Positions 10,301 to 23,435 are shown, numbered from the stretch's first letter. The stretch is 64,000 nucleotides of DNA from Malachius bipustulatus (GCA_910589415.1 OU342630.1:1364001-1428000); one strand, 5' to 3'. Translations and numbers: made by a program. Notes: generated from the sequence alone by a model not told the origin.

Positions 10301-13300
10301 GGGCTCAGACGACCAAATTTTAAAATGGAAATTTTTCTTATAAATTTCAGTGTAAACCTAGAGCTGTGCATATTTTCAAGTGTGGAATGTCCTGAAGAAC
10401 GATTATTTGCGATTAATTTTGTTCTAAGTTGAAACTGAAAAGCAACGACTCAAAAATATAGGCAAAAATTTCATTTTCGGTTATGCGTTAAGTAAACGTT
10501 CAAAATTTTTCTAAATAAAGTTATGATTGGTTCGATTTGAGAACTGATGTTTGTTTATTAAACTGTCTTTAAACTGTTTTGCAGCTTTTTCGGTTCATAT
10601 TAAGAACTGAAAACTTTTTAAAATGCTTAAATTCACTGTCATGTTTGCTGCCGATGATTGTTTTCGGTTTTTCCATTTCAAGTATGAATTTTCACTTGCA
10701 ACATGTAACATAAGGTGCAAATTTGAACCGTTGCTTCATAAACTATCAATCAAAACCAAATTTACTGAATTCTGGGTCTATTTCATTGGTCTTTTTACCC
10801 TTTCAATGTGGGCTCAGACGACCAAATTTTAAAATGGAAATTTTTCTTATAAATTTCACTGTAAACCTAGAGCTGTGCATATTTTCAAGTGTGGAATGTC
10901 CTGAAGAACGATTATTTGCGATTAGTTTTGTTCAAAGTTGAAACTGGAAAGCAAGGACTCAATTGAAGAAGCAAATATTTCATTTTCGGTTATGCGTTAA
11001 GTAAACGTTCAAAATTTTTCTAAATAAAGTTATGATTGGTTCGATTTGAGAACTGATGTTTGTTTATTAAACTGTCTTTAAACTGTTTTGCAGCTTTTTC
11101 GGTTCATATTAAGGACTGAAAATTTTTAAAATGCTTAAATTCACTGTGATGTTTGCTGCCGATGATTGTTTTCGGTTTTTCCATTTCAAGTATGAATTTT
11201 CACTTGCAACATGTAACATATAGTGCAAATTCGAACCGTTGCTTCATAAACTATCAATCAAAACCAAATTTCCTGAATTCTGAGTCTATTTCATTGGTCT
11301 TTTTACCCTTTCAATGTGGGCTCAGACGACCAAATTTTAAAATGGAAATTTTTCTTATAAATTTCACTGTAAACCTAGAGCTGTGCGTATTTTCAAGTGT
11401 GAAATGTCCTGAAGAACGATTATTTGCGATTAGTTTTGTTCAAAGTTGAAACTGAAAAGCAAGGACTCAATTGAAGAAGCAAATATTTCATTTTCGGTTA
11501 TGCGTTAAGTAAACGTTCAAAATTTTTCTAAATAAAGTTATGATTGGTTCGATTTGAGAACTGATGTTTGTTTATTAAACTGTCTTTAAACTGTTTTGCA
11601 GCTTTTTCGGTTCATATTAAGAACTGAAAACTTTTTAAAATGCTTAAATTCACTGTCATGTTTACTGCCGATGATTGTTTTCGGTTTTTCCATTTCAAGT
11701 ATGAATTTTTACTTGCAACATGTAACATAAGGTGCAAATTTGAACCGTTGCTTCATAAACTATCAATCAAAACCAAATTTCCTGAATTCTGAGTCTATTT
11801 CATTGGTCTTTTTACCCTTTCAATGTGAGCTCAGACGACCAAATTTTAAAATGGAAATTTTTCTTATAAATTTCACTGTAAACCTAGAGCTGTGCGTATT
11901 TTCAAGTGTGAAATGTCCTGAAGAACGATTATTTGCGATTAGTTTTGTTCTAAGTTGAAACTGGAAAGCAAGGACTCAATAGAAGAGGCAAATGTTTCAT
12001 TTTCGGTTATGCGTTAAGTAAACGTTCAAAATTTTTCTTAATAGAGTTATGATTGGTTCGATTTGAGAACTGATGTTTGTTTATTAAACTGTCTTTAAAC
12101 TGTTTTGCAGCTTTTTCGGTTCATATTAAGAACTGAAAACTTTTTAAAATGCTTAAATTCACTGTCATGTTTGCTGCCGATGATTGTTTTCGGTTTTTCC
12201 ATTTCAAGTATAAATTTTCACTTGCAACATGTAACATAAGGTGCAAATTTGAACCGTTGCTTCATAAACTATCAATCAAAACTAAATTTCCTGAATTCTG
12301 GGTCTATTTCATTGGTCTTTTGACCCTTTCAATGTGAGCTCAGACGACCAAATTTTAAAATGGAAATTTTTCTTATTAATTTCACTGTAAACCTAGAGCT
12401 GTGCATATTTTCAAGTGTGGAATGTCCTGAAGAACGATTATTTGCGATTAATTTTGTTCTAAGTTGAAACTGGAAAGCAAGGACTCAATAGAAGAGGATA
12501 ATTTTTCATTTTCGGTTATGCGTTAAGTAAACTTTCAAAATTTCGTGAATAAAGTTATGATTGGTTCCATTTGAGAACTGATGTTTGTTTATTGAACTGT
12601 CTTTAAACTGTTTTGCAGCTTTTTCGGTTCATATTAAGAACTGAAAACTTTTTAAAATGCTTAAATTCACTGTCATGTTTGCTGCCGATGATTGTTTTCG
12701 GTTTTTCCATTTCAAGTATAAATTTTCACTTGCAACATGTAACATAAGGTGCAAATTTGAACCGTTGCTTCATAAACTATCAATCAAAACCAAATTTACT
12801 GATTTCTGGGTCTATTTCATTAGTCTTTTTACTCTTTCAATGTGAGCTCAGACGACCAAATTTTAAAATTGAAATTTTTCTTATTAATTTCACTGTAAAC
12901 CTAGAACTGTACATATTTTCATGTGTGGAATGTCCTGAAGAACGAATATTTGCGATTAATTTTGTTCAAAGTTGAAACTGGAAAGCAAGGACTCAATTGA
13001 AGAGGCTAATATTTCATTTTCGGTTATGCGTTTAGTAAACGTTCAAAATTTTTCTTAATAGAGTTATGATTGGTTCGATTTGAGAACTGATGTTTGTTTA
13101 TTAAACTGTCTTTAAACTGTTTTGCAGCCTTTTCGGTTCATATTAAGAACTGAAAACTTTTTAAAATGCTTAAATTCACTGTCATGTTTGCTGCCGATGA
13201 TTGTTTTCGGTTTTTCCATTTCAAGTATAAATTTTCACTTGCAACATGTAACATAAGGTGCAAATTTGAACCGTTGCTTCATAAACTATCAATCAAAACC

Positions 13301-14808
13301 AAATTTACTGAATTCTGGGTCTATTTCATTGGTCTTTTTACCCTTTCAATGTGAGCTCAGACGACCATATTTTAAAATGGAAATGTTTCTTATAAATTTC
13401 ACTGTAAACCTTGAGCTGTGCATATTTTCAAGTGTGGAATGTCCTGAAGAACGATTATTTGCGATTAATTTTGTTCTAAGTTGAAACTGAAAAGCAAGGA
13501 CTCAAATGTAGAGGCAAATCTTTCATTTTCAGTTATGCGTTAAGTAAACGTTCAAAATTTTTCCAAATAAAGTTATGATTGGTTCGATTTGAGAACTGAT
13601 GTTTGTTTATTAAACTGTCTTTAAACTGTTTTGCAGCTTTTTCGGTTCATATTAAGGACTGAAAACTTTTTAAAATGCTTAAATTCACTGTCATGTTTGC
13701 TGCCGATGATTGTTTTCGGTTTTTCCATTTCAAGTATGAATTTTCACTTGCAACATGTAACATAAGGTGCAAATTTGAACCGTTGCTTCATAAACTATCA
13801 ATCAAAACCAAATTTCCTGAATTCTGAGTCTATTTCATTGGTCTTTTTACCCTTTCAATGTAGGCTCAGACGACCAAATTTTAAAATGGAAATTTTTCTT
13901 ATAAATTTCACTGTCAACCTAGAGCTGTACATATTTTCAAGTGTGGAATGTCCTGAAGAACGATTATTTGCGATTAGTTTTGTTCAAAGTTGAAACTGGA
14001 AAGCAAGGACTCAATTGAAGAAGCAAATATTTCATTTTCGGTTATGCGTTAAGTAAACGTTCAAAATTTTTCTAAATAATGTTATGATTGGTTCGATTTG
14101 AGAACTGATGTTTGTTTATTAAATTGTCTTTAAACTGTTTTGCAGCTTTTTCGGTTCATATTAAGAACTGAAAATTTTTAAAATGCTTAAATTCACTGTC
14201 ATGTTTGCTGCCGATGATTGTTTTCGGTTTTTCCTTTTCAAGTATGAATTTTCACTTGCAACATGTAACATAAGGTGCAAATTTGAACCGTTGCTTCATA
14301 AACTATCAGTCAAAACCAAATTTACTGAATTCTGGGTCTTTTTCATTGGTCTTTTTACCCTTTCAATGTGAGCTCAGACAACCAAATTTTAAAATGGAAA
14401 TTTTTCTTATAAATTTCACTGTAAGCCCAGAGCTGTGCATATTTTCAAGTGTGGAATGTCCGAAAGAACGATTATTTGCGATTAGTTTTGTTCTAAGTTG
14501 AAACTGAAAAGCAACGACTCAAAAATATAGGCAATAATTTCATTTTCGGTTATGCGTTAAGTAAACGTTCAAAATTTTTCCAAATAAAGTTATGATTGGT
14601 TCGATTTGAGAACTGATGTTTGTTTATTAAACTGTCTTTAAACTGTTTTGCAGCTTTTTAAGTACATATTAAGAACTGAAAACTTTTTTAAATGCACAAA
14701 TCGAATTTTCATTTTGGCCGCTGATGATTTTTTTCAATTTTTTCGATTTCTAATACAAATTACACGAAATTTTCACTTGCAGCATGTAACATAAAGTGTA
14801 GATTTGAA
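4400..14808. repeat. 509-bp satellite array, about 20 units
   Basis: The same unit recurs every 509 bp (for example ATGCTTAAATTCACTGTC at 5534, 8078, 8587, 9096 and 10623; a few steps are 508). The first unit (4400-5020) and the last partial unit (14660-14808) are clearly diverged; the interior units are about 95% identical or better. Each unit contains CTTGCAACATGTAACATA, CAGACGACCAAATTTTAAAATGG and GCAGCTTTTTCGGTTCAT. Open frames of 60-120 codons recur in most units, but 509 is not a multiple of 3 and single-base differences break them, so I do not call them genes. Units at 8069-9580 are a recent near-identical triplet. Units from about 5020 to 8060 reappear in order at about 10110-12640 with one unit missing. 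Confidence 0.95.
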
Positions 14809-15190
14809 CGAAAGTGTAGTTTTGTTTCATTTGTTTCATCTTTGAATACTAAATTTAAACTAGTAGATACTGGAGCATGGGGTTACCGTTGAAAATTAAT
14901 AAAAATTTTAACTTTCGGCAACAAAAAAAAATTTAAGGTGTCACTTCTTAAACGTCAAAATCGAAAGTAATCATTTTTCTCTGTAACAAAATTTATTATG
15001 TTGGCTGTGTAATTTGTGGTTAAATTTTTTTTTGCCGTTTTCAAATTGAAAAGATTACCCGCGATTCGAAACTGACCGTGAAAAAAAATTACAAAACAAT
15101 CGAAAGTGTTAATTAAAAAATGTCAAATGTTTGCTCAATCGTAATAAATTTGAATTTTAAGTGATTATTAAAATAAATTTTTTTTTTTAT

Positions 15191-15480
15191 CGAGTGCATT
15201 ATTAATTTTGTTCCATGAAATAGGTAAACCAACTGGGGCTTAGGGTTATGGTTGAATTCGTTAAGGGGGTAAGGGGGGGCATGAGGAAAGTGGTGTTAAA
15301 GTTTGGCGGGGGGTAACGGGGCGAAAAAAAATTTCAAAAGTTGCGTGAATAGTGAAAACTTTTATAAATAAATAATTTGTTTTTATAAATAAATCGTTGT
15401 GTATGAATAGTATTATTTCTTTTTTCAAATAAATACTTTATCCTTTTCCTTTTACCTTTCTTCGGTTGTTTAAATAAATA
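15191..15480. other. Spacer with G-runs
   Basis: No gene. At 15253-15322 the plus strand has several runs of 4-7 G (GGGGGTAAGGGGGGG, then GGCGGGGGGTAACGGGG), a possible G-quadruplex with long loops. The rest is AT-rich. Confidence 0.4.
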
Positions 15481-15599
15481 ATATCGAAAGCAGGGAAAGT
15501 AAAAGGAGAAGGGGGGCAGAGAAAGAAGATTTAATGAAAAAGGAAAAGGAAAAAAGTAAAAATGATGATTGAAAAAAGTTAAGAGTTAAAAAAAAAAGA

Positions 15600-15676
15600 A
15601 AGAGAGATGAGCAATGCGAGAAAAAAATAGTGAACGAACGTGGGGTCGTGGTACCTGGGTCGCTAACGCGGCGGGC

Positions 15677-15708
<32 letters not shown>

Positions 15709-15775
15709 AGCAGTGTAACTAAAAAAGAGTGAACGATCGTGGGGTCTCGGAGCCTGGGCAAAAAAATAAATAACA
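15600..15775. repeat. Minisatellite outlier units with GA tract
   Basis: About two units related to the main array at 17431-18620: GAGTGAACGA, GTGGGGTC, CCTGGG and GCGGCGGGC in the same order. They are extended by a run of about a dozen GA dinucleotides at 15680-15704. Confidence 0.7.
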
Positions 15776-17430
15776 AAAAAAATTTAAAGTGTCACTTCTT
15801 AAACGTCAAAATCGAAAATAATCATTTTTCTCTGTAACAAAATTCTTTTTGGTGGCGGTGTAATTTGTGGTTGAAATAATTTTTGCCGTTTTCAAATTGA
15901 AGAGAATACCCGCGATTCGACCCTGGCCGTGATAAAAGAATGACAAAACAATCGAAAGTGTCAAATAAAAAATGCCAAACGCGAAAAATCTTGAACGAAC
16001 TCCTTTATTTTTCAGCAAAACAAATCGCTGTGACGTTAAAAGTCGCGATTCAATTTTTTTTTCAAATTCAAAAACAAAGGCATTACCCTTAACTCGAACG
16101 TGGTTGTAAAAAAAACTCGAAAAAAAAACGAAAATGCGACTTTTTAAACATCAAAGTCCAAAAATTGGGAGCCAAAATCGGGCATTTTCGAAAATTCACA
16201 ACGTCGACATTTTGGAAATTTGAGCGGCAAAAATTGAAAATTCCGACACAGCAACTCTTCTACTAAACTGCTAAAATGATCCTGGGTTCCTGATGTACGG
16301 AAATTACCGAGAAAAAAAAATTTGGAAATATAGCTGATTTTCATTGATTTTGCTCGGAAATGTGAAAATTTTAAACGGCAAATTGTACTGCTCGAACGTT
16401 TTTGACCGTAACTTTGGCCATGTCGGTCGGGGGATGACCGAAAAGGTATCAACGTGTAGCTGAGAAACGGTTTTTGAAGACTGCAAAATTTCATCGCAAT
16501 TGACATTACCGTCTGTCACTTATAAGCTGTCAAAGTCGATTTTTTTAAAATTTTTTTGCGAATTTTCAAAAGCGTCTGTAGCGACCATTTTGGAAAATTT
16601 TGCGATCGCAATTTCACGTTACGCTTCTTATCGACGAACTCTGTCGACCGAAAAAAAAAAAATTCCCAGAAAATCACACCGTTTCGGAGAAAACGACGAA
16701 ACAAATTGTGATCAAAAAAATCATAGCCCTATCCCTTTCGATTTTTTGAGTAACAAAGGAAAAAATAGAATCGGCTGAAATTCGCAGCTTGGCACGTCGT
16801 GAGCGCCGTGAATTCCGATCCGAAATCCGTTTTTCGTTTGCGTGCATATTTCCGGAGAAAATGGCGTCCAAATATCAGGTTTTGCTGAAATTTGGCGAAC
16901 ACAACCGAGGAAATAATTTTTGCCGATTTGGAAAATCAAGATGGCGGAATTTTTGTAGTTTTACCGGAACGAAAAAACTCCGATCTACAACACCCTCACG
17001 AAATGTTTTTGGAAAAAGAATTGAAACTGTCATTTAAAAAATATCAAAATTGAAAAGTTAAAAGAAATCGGAAAAAGACACGTGTTTCTGCACACAAAAA
17101 AATTAGATAAAATCGAAGAATCAAGACGGCGGCCAGATTTTGGTTTCGTCGTACAGGCAAAATGTTCGGCAATGACATATTGATGCAAGAGCCGAAGAAA
17201 AAAATCGCAACTGTCATTTTTCAAACGTCGAACTCGAAATTTTTTCAAAAAAAAATCGGCCATTTTGAAACGCTCGTAGCTCCGCCATTTTTGAAAAAAA
17301 CCGTGCGAACGAATTGTAACACGATGTTTCTGCGTGCTTTGTCTATCGCTGGTAATTGAGTTGGTTTCGATATCGCTTATAGTTTGTATACAGGAAGGTA
17401 TAGAAAAGTACTCCAAATTTTTATTTTGGA
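15776..17430. repeat. Internal module A, copy 1, of the composite element
   Basis: About 1.65 kb that recurs at 18790-20275 (offset 3.04 kb) with a few percent difference, and more distantly at 36400-37900. Shared landmarks are ATCCTGGGTTCCTGATGTAC, GGCCATGTCGGTCGGGGGAT and GCGTCCAAATATCAGG. The reading frames in it are not maintained between the copies, so it is treated as non-coding. Confidence 0.8.
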
Positions 17431-18620
17431 GCAGTGCGACTAAAAGAGAGTGAAAGATCGTGGGGTCGCGGAGCGTGGGTCGCTAACGCGGCGGGCAAGA
17501 GAGAAAGATAGAGAGAGAGAGAGGGGGGAGCAGAGCGACTAAAAAAGAGTTAACGATCGTGGAGTCGCAGAGCCTGGGCCGCTATCGCGGCAGGCAAGAG
17601 AGAGAGAGAAAGGGGAAGGGAGAAAGGACTAAAAAAGAGTAAACGAATTGTTTGGAGTCGCAGAGCCTGGGCCGCTATCGCGGCGGTGGGTCAGAGAGTG
17701 CGACTAAAAACAGTAAACGAATTGTTTGGAGTCGCAGAACATGGGCCGCTAACGCGACGGGGGGTCAGAAAGTGCAACTAAAAAAGAGTAATCTAATTGT
17801 TTGAAGTCGCAGAGCCTGGGCCTCTATCGCGGCGGGGGGTCAGAGAGTTCGACTAAAAAAGAGTAAACGAATTGTTTGGAGTCGCAGAGCCTGGGTGCGG
17901 GGGGTCAGAAAGTGCGACTAAAGAAGAGTAAACGAATTGTTTGGAATCGCAGAGCCTAGGCCGCTATCGCGGCGGGGGGTCAGAGAGTGCGACTAAAAAA
18001 GAGTAAACGAATTGTTTGAAGTCGCAGAGCCTGGGCCGCTATCGCGGCGGGGGGTCAGAGAGTACGACTAAAAAAGAGTAAACGAATTGTTTGGAGTCGC
18101 AGAGCCTGGGCCGCTATCGCGGCGGTGGGTCAGAGAGTGCGACTAAAAAGAGTAAACGAATTGTTTGGAGTCGCAGAGCCTGGGCCGCTATCGCGGCGGT
18201 GGTTCAGAGAGTGCGACTAAAAAAGAGTAAACGAATTGTTTGAAGTCGCAGAGCCTGGGCCGCTATCGCGGCGGGAGGTCAGAGAGTACGACTAAAAAAG
18301 AGCGAACGACTTGTTTGGAGTCGCAGAGCCTGGGCCGCTATCGCGGCGGGGGGTCAGAGAGTGCAACTAAAAAAGAGTAAACGAATTGTTTGGAGTCGCA
18401 GAGCCTGGGCCGCTATCGCGGCGGGCAAGAGAGAGAGAGAGGGGAACAGTGCGACTAAAAAAGAGTGAACGAACGTGTGGTCGTAGAGCCTGGGCCGCTA
18501 ACACAGCGGACTAGAAAGAGAGAGGAGAGTGAGAGAGAAGGGAAGGAGGGGAGCGGTGCGACTTAAAAAGAGTGAACGAACGTGGAGTTGCGGAGCCTGG
18601 GCCATTTGTCAGTTTGTCTT
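17431..18620. repeat. 75-bp minisatellite array
   Basis: A GC-rich unit of 75 bp recurs about eleven times between 17640 and 18440 (for example GAGTAAACGA at 18001 and 18076). The unit reads GAGTAAACGAATTGTTTGG, then AGTCGCAGAGCCTGGGCC, then GCTATCGCGGCGG and a G-run. Flanking units (17440-17640 and 18420-18620) are longer because a GA tract replaces part of the unit. CCGCTATCGCGG inside each unit is close to palindromic. Confidence 0.9.
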
Positions 18621-20275
18621 TTTCGCTTTTATTTTCCGAAAAAATGGCGTCCAAATATCAGATTATATGGTAAAACATTGGAAAACGGGCGTTTCGAACA
18701 AAGGAAATAATTTTTTTTTAATCTTAAAATCAGAATAGCGGTCAACTTGCAATTTTGACGTAACAAAGAAACTCAAAATTACGATCCTATTGTGAGAAAA
18801 AAACAAAAAAAAATTTAAAGTGTCACTTCTCAAACGTCAAAATCGAAAGTAATTGAAAAACATCATTTTTTCTCTGTAACAAAATTCATTTTGGTAGCGG
18901 TGTAATTTGTGATTGAAATAATTTTTGCCGTTTTCAAATTGAATAGAATACCCGCGATTCGACCCTGACCGTGAAAAAAGAATGACAAAACAATCGAAAG
19001 TGTCAAATAAAAAATGCCAAATACGAAAAATCTTGAACGAACTCCTTTGTTTTTCAGCAAAACAAATCGCTGTGACGTTAAAAGTCGCGATACAATTTTT
19101 TTTTCAAATTCAAAAACAAAAGCATTACCCTTAACTCGAACGTGGTTGTAAAAAAAACTCGAAAAAAAAACGAAAATGCAACTTTTTAAACGTTAAAGTC
19201 TAAAAATTGGGAGCCAAAATCGGCCATTTTCGAAAATTCACAACGTCGACATTTTGGAAATTTGAGCGGCAAAAATTGAAAATTCCGACACAGCAACTCT
19301 TCTACTAAACTGCTAAAATGATCCTGGGTTCCTGATGTACGGAAATTACCGAGAAAAAAAATTTTTGAAATATAGCTGATTTTCATTGATTTTGCTCGGA
19401 AATGTGAAAATTTTAAACGGCAAATTGTACTGCTCGAACGTTTTTGACCGTAACTTTGGCCATGTCGGTCGGGGGATGACCGAAAAGGTATCAACGTGTA
19501 GCTGAGAAACGGTTTTTGAAGACTGCAAAATTTCATCGCAATTGACGTAACCGTCTGTCACTTATAAGCTGTCAAAGTCGATTTTTTAAAAAATTTTTTG
19601 CGAATTTTCAAAAGCGTGTGTAGCGGCCATTTTGGAAAATTTTGGGATCGCAATTTCACGTTACGCTTCTTATCGATGAACTCTGTCGACAGAAAAAAAA
19701 ATATTCCCAAAAACTTTCACCGTTCCGGAGAAAACGACGAAACAATTTGTGATCAAAAAAATTCATAGGCCTACCCATTAAAATTTTTGAAAAAAATTTT
19801 CAAAAAATAGAAATGGCTGAAATTCGCAACTTGGCACGTCGGGAGCGCGTTGAATTCAGATCCAAAATCTGTTTTTCGTTTGCGTGCATATTTCCGGTGA
19901 AAATGGCGTCCAAATATCAGGTTTTGCTGAAATTTGGGGAACACGACCGAGGAAATAATTTTTGCCGATTCGGAAAATCAAGATGGCGGAATTTTTGTAA
20001 TTTTACCGGAACGAAAAAACTCCGATCTACAACACCCTCATGAAATGTTTTTGGAAAAAGAATTGAAACTGTCATTTAAAAAATGTCAAAATTGAAAAGT
20101 TGGAAGAAATCGGAAAAGACACGTGTTTTTGCACACAAAAAAAATTAGATAAAATCGAAGAATCAAGATGGTGGCCAGATTCTGGTTTCGTCGTACAGGC
20201 AAAATGTTCGGCAATGACATATTGATGCAAGAGCCGAAGAAAAAAATCGCAACTGTCATTTTTCAAACGTCAAAT
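18621..20275. repeat. Internal module A, copy 2
   Basis: Second copy of the module at 15776-17430. Its left edge (18621-18790) also matches 37610-37800 of the other composite element (ATGGCGTCCAAATATCAGAT and the CGTAACAAAGA block), showing that the order of modules is shared between the two composite elements. Confidence 0.8.
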
Positions 20276-20611
20276 TCAAAATTTTTGATCTCGATTTCTC
20301 AACTTTGACGTTTAAAAAGTCCCAGTTTTAATTTTTTTTCGAGTTTTTTTTTCAAAACCACGTTACTAGTTAATAGTATTGCCGTTATTCTGACATTTAA
20401 AAAAAAATTGTATCGCGAGTTTCAAGGTCGCCGAGATTTTTTTTATTGAAAAAAAAAATTACTTTTTTTCGGGTTTTTCAAGTTTGACATTTATTAAGTG
20501 ACATTTTCGAATTCGCTGTCATTTTTCCTGCATAGCCAGATGAGAGTCGCAAGTAATGTCTTTATTTTGACACCGCCAAAAATAATTCAATCACGATTTA
20601 TACCGTCACTA

Positions 20612-21015
20612 TAGTCCAATAAAGTCTAAAAAGTCATACGTATCGATTAAGAATACACATCCTTTTGATAGTTCGATTTATTTTGTTTCATATACGTGGT
20701 TTTTATAGTAACCGTCCAGTTTGTCTAAACACTCCATCCCGCATAAATAAGTATACGTCAACATTGGTTATGAATGAGAATTAAATGCACAACACAGAGG
20801 ATAGAATGTCATTACGTGAATAAATTTTATGTAGTTGTCAGTGGCTCTCAAACTGACGTAAGCGTTTCAATTCATTGTTTGAATGATTCCTTCAATAATT
20901 TACGCTCGTTCACAACTTGACAATTAACTGTTTGACATTTTCTGGTGAAATTAAAAATATTAATTCGGACGGTTAGTGTGACGTCACATCTGACTTTTTA
21001 AAGTTAATCCTACTA
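20612..21015. mobile_element. 404-bp TA-flanked MITE
   Basis: The paralogous segment at 36070-36100 lacks this block, so the empty site is known. The insertion is flanked by TA (20610-20611 and 21016-21017). Its ends are imperfect inverted repeats: TAGTCCAATAAAGTC on the left and TAGTAGGATTAACTTT read from the right, both followed by AAAAAGTCA. TA duplication suggests Tc1/mariner-type mobilisation. No ORF. Confidence 0.75.
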
Positions 21016-23306
21016 TATAATGACATTTGGTAAAAAGAAAAACAATTTTTCTCAATATTCATGAATTTGACATTTAAAAAAAATGACAGTTGCAGTTATC
21101 CGGGATAGCTGTTGCACCAATATGTTATTGCTGCACATTTCACCTTTACGACGATACCAAAATCTGGCCGCCATCTTGATCCTTCGATTTTAATTAAATG
21201 TTTTCGTGTGAAAGAACACGTGTTTTTTTCCACTTTTCGATTTTGACGTTTCAAAAGTGCCAGTTCGGATTAGTTTTTCGAAAATATTTCACAGGGGTGT
21301 AGTAGCCGGGAGTCTCTTCGTTAAGCTAAAATTGCAAAATCGCCGCCATCTTGATTCTTCGAATCGAAAAAAATTATTTCCTTCGGTCGCGTTCACGGAT
21401 TTTCCGCATACGTAATATGACATTAAGTTCTTTACTCTATTTTTCACGGCTCATTTTTCAAATTTTGCAAATAATAATCACTCCAAATTATTAGTGAAAG
21501 ACCAATAGTATATCGCAATTAATTGTAAAAATAATTATTAAAAAAATGCATAAGAAAAAACAGAAATTAGCCCGAACAGGATCGGCGCATGCATAACCAT
21601 CATTATAATAATTATTAATTAATGAAAGCGGGACAACAAACGACCGAGCCGGCGCTCCGGCAGGTCAAAACTTCATTAATAGTTTCCCGACGACGGCGAA
21701 ATGCCGCAAACGTGTTATTAACAATTTCATATAAATTGTCATATCTTCGTTGTTAAATGACCAATTTGGATAATTTTTTCACCATCATTTACGTTAATTA
21801 ATTATCGTTGCGACTGTCCTTTTAATTTTTCCAATCGTGCATAAAGAAGAAGACAAAAAAAATAATAAAGAATTAATTTTTCGATTTTTTAATGAAAATA
21901 AAAGTGTAAGCTAATTTTCGAGCAGCGAGGAAAATTTTTATTTTTCGTTTAAAGTACCAACATAATCGAGATGAAATGAAGCCAAAACTTCAAATTTAGT
22001 GTTGAAGAAAAAAAATCTGACAAAAATTCAACTGTGTCATCGATGGGGGAAGATATATGTGAAACACGTCTGAACCGTTTCAATGACCTGCCGAAGTTTT
22101 TCCGAATTTTGACAGTTTTTCCAAAGGTCTAGGAAAAAAACTATATCTATATTTTTTGTAGGTAAAGAACGTCTCTATCACACAGTTTAATTTATTTTTC
22201 GATCGGTCGACAATATTTCGAAAAAAATTCAAAAGCATGCGATAAAGAGTAGCATTTTGACAATTGTTATTATTGAAGAAACAATTGCCGCTCCCAAACA
22301 GGGAATTTTTCTGGAAAATATTTCAAATAAAAAAATAGCACTTGAAGAATTGTTTAAAAAAGGTCTGATTTGATTTTTCGCTAGGATGAACCGTTTTCGA
22401 AAAAAAATTTTTTTGTGGGTTTTTATTTCATTTCAAACCAAAGCTGATTTTGCTGTTTTTTTTCGAATAAGTCACTTTTGCCGACTTGTCACGTAAAAAT
22501 CATCCAAATCTTTTTGGTAGGCAACTAACGGCTCTATCTTACTGTTTTGTTATTTTTTCGATCTGTCAAATAAACTTTGAAAAAAAATCCGAATTAGTCG
22601 CAAAATCATGCGAATTCGGTGTCCTCAATTTTTGAGAGCCGATTACCGCTCACCTAATTATTTTTTCGAAAAACGATCTTTACAAAGTTTGTACGTCTAT
22701 CCTTTCCCTAAGTAACTGTATTTGCAGAATCTGTCCGCGACGTACCGTTACCGAGAAACAAATCCTTATGTCGGGACGTTTTAAAAAAAGTACGGCCCTG
22801 AAAGGGGGCCTTAAAATTCTCGGATCCGGCCCATTTTCAATAGGTCGTATTTGGGGGTCCCGAGCTTCGTCCCTACCGAGTTTCATCCCGATCGGTGCAA
22901 CTTTCGGACACTTAGAGTGTTTCCTAGCAGATTCCCGAAAAATCCCGAAATTCCCGAAAAAAAGACACTTCCCGGTAACGGATCCCGCTCATTTTCAATA
23001 GGCATCGTGGCATGGTGCGAAATTTCAATCGATCAAAATTTCAACCTTCTACGACGAAAAATGGCGCCTCTAGAGTGTTTCCTAGCAAAAGTCACAGAAC
23101 TTGCGACAGACTGACAGACAAAAATCGGGCACAAGGCTCCGTATACTTCCGAGATTTACGATTACATCGATCTCGGAAGAACAAGAAAATTAAGCAATGG
23201 GATAAGTTCTTAGTTGAGTATGCGATGTGCAAACAAACAAAATGCAGACCTTATAAAATTGAACTACTTTTGAAAGGTGGCTTAACCGATATTACTGTCA
23301 AGTTAT

Positions 23307-23435
23307 TTACATTACAAGCTACGAAAGTTCACTTTTAGGTGTGAGGTCTTTTGAATAGCCGAGGCGAAGCGTAGCGGAGCCGAGGATATTTAAAAACTCC
23401 GAGCACCTGAAAGAGCTTTCGTAGCGTGTAATATA
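23307..23435. mobile_element. Small foldback MITE, about 130 bp
   Basis: ACATTACAAGCTACGAAAG at 23309 is mirrored by CTTTCGTAGCGTGTAATAT near 23416-23434. The interior holds GCCGAGGCGAAGCGTAGC. Target duplication is unclear. Confidence 0.5.

Larger units (their letters stand above)
14926..23185. mobile_element. Large composite foldback-type element, copy 1 (left end missing)
   Basis: The right part (20276-23185) is the reverse complement of the left part of the copy at 32345-38281, while the internal part (15776-20275) matches that copy's 36400-37900 in the same orientation. That is the layout expected if a complete element has long inverted ends around a unique middle, with this copy lacking its left arm. 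The right end is defined by comparison: it stops at ACAAG, 23185, exactly where the other copy begins. Internally it carries degenerate modules around AATCAAGATGGCGG and CAAACGTCAAAATCGAAA, a 75-bp minisatellite and a 3.04-kb tandem duplication. I see no credible coding region. Confidence 0.65.

Noticed and set aside
5534..14501. Recurring open frames of 60-120 codons in the satellite units
   Set aside because: The unit length is not a multiple of three, two overlapping frames are open in the same units, and stop-creating changes vary from unit to unit. The shared frames reflect sequence identity, not coding selection.
17431..18620. CRISPR-like array
   Set aside because: The whole 75-bp unit is repeated with no unique spacers, and the surroundings are eukaryotic.
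16144..20043. Frames of 60-128 codons on both strands in module A
   Set aside because: They occur on both strands, are broken differently in the two copies, and show no motif. Module A is treated as non-coding.
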